Positions 4,198 to 5,278 of a stretch of DNA of 5,278 nucleotides are shown here, piece after piece; positions within the stretch are counted from its first letter, which is position 1, and the number at the start of each line of letters is the position of its first letter. The DNA lies in NCBI GenBank assembly GCA_014523515.1, contig JAATVJ010000205.1, positions 1 through 5,278 of the forward strand, in the 5' to 3' direction. The translations under genes and the position numbers were made by a program. Below the pieces are notes generated by a model, which saw only the letters and a program-made list of their open reading frames with translations, did not search any database and was not told where the DNA came from. This DNA comes from Nitrososphaerales archaeon TH1177 (GTDB lineage: Archaea > Thermoproteota > Nitrososphaeria > Nitrososphaerales > Nitrososphaeraceae).

Positions 4198-4667
4198 ATG
4201 AAAATAATTCTATGAGATAGATATAGAGGCACCAATTGAGAAAGTATTTGTTGAGTATTATACTGAACCAAATAATATCAAAGAGGCTTTCCAAAGATTG
4301 TAAAAGAGTCAAAACCTACTTCAGGTTCCAAAAATTAAGAAGGCTCAGAAATAAAAGTAAAAGGAGAATACATTGGAAAAGAAGATGATGAAATGAGACT
4401 AAAAGTTACTGAAAAAGAACACAATAATAAAAAATTAGTGACAAGACAAAAAGAGGAAACATTCAAAACATGGCAAAGCATTCAAAATTTCCAAAATGAT
4501 GCAGGTTTAAATCAAACACATGTAAAAAGCATTATTAATTATAAACTACCGACATCTGGAAAAATTGCTAATATAGTCACCGGAAACCAGGCGTAAGTAA
4601 AATTAAAAAAAAGAATAGAAAAAGCAGTAAGACAGTTAAACAAAAATTAGAATTACAAACTCGTTAG
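4198..4667 (+). pseudogene. SRPBCC-family (CoxG/polyketide-cyclase-like) pseudogene
   Basis: Pieces of one protein of about 150 residues can be followed through three frames. MKII starts at 4198. After a frameshift near 4210, EIDIEAPIEKVFVEYYTEPN and NIKEAF are read in the next frame (to 4290). A frameshift in a T run at 4288-4290, as if one T were lost, returns to the first frame with FPKIVKESKPTSGSKN. An in-frame TAA lies at 4336-4338. The frame continues with EGSEIKVKGEYIGKEDDEM, TWQSIQNFQ, THVKSIINYKLPTSGKIAN and IVTGNQA, then a TAA at 4594-4596, IEKAVRQ, and after another shift near 4631 TVKQKLELQTR to a TAG at 4665. The pattern is that of SRPBCC (START-like) proteins, which form a helix-grip fold around hydrophobic ligands. 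The only ATG-started fragment of any length is 4393-4596 (67 codons). Five lesions make sequencing error an unlikely explanation for all of them. Confidence 0.75.
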
Positions 4668-4697
4668 TAGTATTTGATAGAGCAAAGGATTACTCTT

Positions 4698-5044
4698 ATG
4701 AATCAAGGCACATCTGTAGAATATTTCGAAATAATATCTAATAACATTCAAGAATTAAAAATGGTTATTATACAAAATTATTCCAATTGTTATTTGAAAT
4801 AGGGGGATCTAAAGACTATGGGTTAATTGAAAATGCAGAAATTTTGTGAGGCATTTCAAAAAGATGAACTAGAGAACAATCTCCTGATTTTGTTGTGATA
4901 GTCAATTCAATAGATCAAACAGTAGAAAAATCACAAGCGAGTATATGGTTGACAAATCTTAATAGACAAATATGAAATAATTAAGGATACTTTGCTATAT
5001 TAAGAGATCTTCAAAATAAGGTAATTGGAATTAAGGGAAAATAA
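4698..5044 (+). pseudogene. Broken coding region of unknown family
   Basis: Protein-like segments run in series with interruptions. A frame from the ATG at 4698 begins MNQGTSVEYFEIISNNIQEL and drifts out of sense near the A run at 4756-4761. A second frame (from about 4760) then reads KLFQLLFEIGGSKDYGLIEN, TGA at 4847, GISKR, TGA at 4865, EQSPDFVVIVNSIDQTVEKS, QASIWLTNLNRQI, TGA at 4973, TAA at 4982, GYFAILRDLQNKVIGIKGK and a final TAA at 5042. The segments have ordinary protein composition with alternating hydrophobic residues, unlike the flanking AT-rich DNA, so a gene of about 110-115 residues with one frameshift and four internal stops is inferred. The family is not recognised. It lies 30 bases after the SRPBCC pseudogene and seems to have decayed with it. 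A chance set of open stretches is the alternative. Confidence 0.45.
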
Positions 5045-5199
5045 AGATATAACAACAATCAATTATAAAGAACAATATAATAAACTTTGGACTCTAAAAA
5101 AATTGAGAAATTGAAACTATCGCTTTTTATTTTCTAATATATTTTTAATATAGATATCATAATAAGATAGATCTATTATATTTTAATAAATAATATTAT
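5045..5199 (+). promoter_or_regulatory. AT-rich intergenic stretch with palindrome and TATA-like box before the last gene
   Basis: No gene is seen here. ATAGATCTAT (5167-5176) is a perfect 10-bp palindrome, directly followed by and partly overlapping a TATA-like sequence (ATTATATTTT, 5175-5184) whose centre is about 21 bases before the TTG at 5200. The palindrome is a possible operator of the downstream gene. Confidence 0.3.
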
Positions 5200-5278
5200 T
5201 TGAGTAAAAAACCGTATTCACCAAGTCAATTTGGAAGAGACGCAGAGTTCATAATTGCTCTTTATCTTATTTCCAAAG
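5200..5278 (+). CDS. Start of an unidentified gene, cut by the right window edge
   Basis: Twenty-six complete codons from a TTG start give MSKKPYSPSQFGRDAEF, then a hydrophobic helix-like stretch IIALYLISK, and the frame stays open to the last base. An in-frame TAA at 5191-5193 lies just upstream and no ATG or GTG lies between, so TTG is the only usual start. The TATA-like sequence at 5175-5184 fits a leaderless transcript. The start of a helix after a polar N-terminus would suit a DNA-binding protein, but too little is visible to name a family. Confidence 0.45.
   Translation, partial: MSKKPYSPSQFGRDAEFIIALYLISK

Noticed and set aside
4393..4596. A 67-codon frame as an independent small gene
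   Set aside because: It is the longest surviving fragment of the SRPBCC pseudogene; its sequence continues upstream in the same frame past a TAA, so its ATG is internal.
4745..5044. TGA recoding (selenocysteine or tryptophan) to explain three in-frame TGA codons in the second broken gene
   Set aside because: A TAA is also present in the same frame, the preceding segment needs a frameshift, and no selenocysteine element is recognised; decay is simpler.

Overview
The window is AT-rich archaeal DNA, most likely from a Nitrososphaeria (Thaumarchaeota) genome, perhaps a soil ammonia oxidiser of the Nitrososphaerales. Four things point there. Several genes appear to be leaderless, with a BRE/TATA-like box about 22-27 bases before the start codon and usually no Shine-Dalgarno. 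There is a FilR1/DUF1724-type archaeal regulator. There is a small stand-alone winged-helix regulator. There are exported proteins rich in Asn-X-Ser/Thr sequons. The lineage is inferred from gene content and has not been checked by a search.

Layout of the left part (1-2100), all on the + strand. The window opens inside the 3' part of a winged-helix/FilR1-type transcription regulator (1-669). A 555-base, mostly non-coding stretch follows. It holds a possible 28-residue cysteine-rich microprotein (842-928) with a well-placed TATA box, then several simple-sequence tracts. Next is a secreted or membrane-anchored dienelactone hydrolase-family enzyme with a complete Cys-Asp-His triad (1225-2100).

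Middle part (2226-3922). A 102-residue winged-helix protein (about 2252-2560) has no ATG, GTG or TTG start; its promoter points to a leaderless CTG start. It is followed 48 bases later by a two-pass membrane protein with a long charged, probably coiled-coil, external loop (2609-3181). An exported PepSY-domain protein with a Lys/Tyr/Asp/Glu/His tail (3290-3850) comes next, ended by a long imperfect hairpin with a T tract. The regulator/membrane-protein pair may be one functional unit.

Right part (3923-5278) is a zone of gene decay. A promoter-like box without a gene, hairpins, three perfect 11-bp tandem repeats and a TATA-like box bracketed by an inverted repeat lead into an SRPBCC-family (CoxG/polyketide-cyclase-like) pseudogene (4198-4667). 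That gene is broken by frameshifts at three points and by two in-frame stops. A second, unidentified broken coding region follows (4698-5044). The first 26 codons of a new gene, apparently with a TTG start, run off the right edge (5200-5278).

No rRNA, tRNA, CRISPR array, transposase or complete mobile element was recognised.
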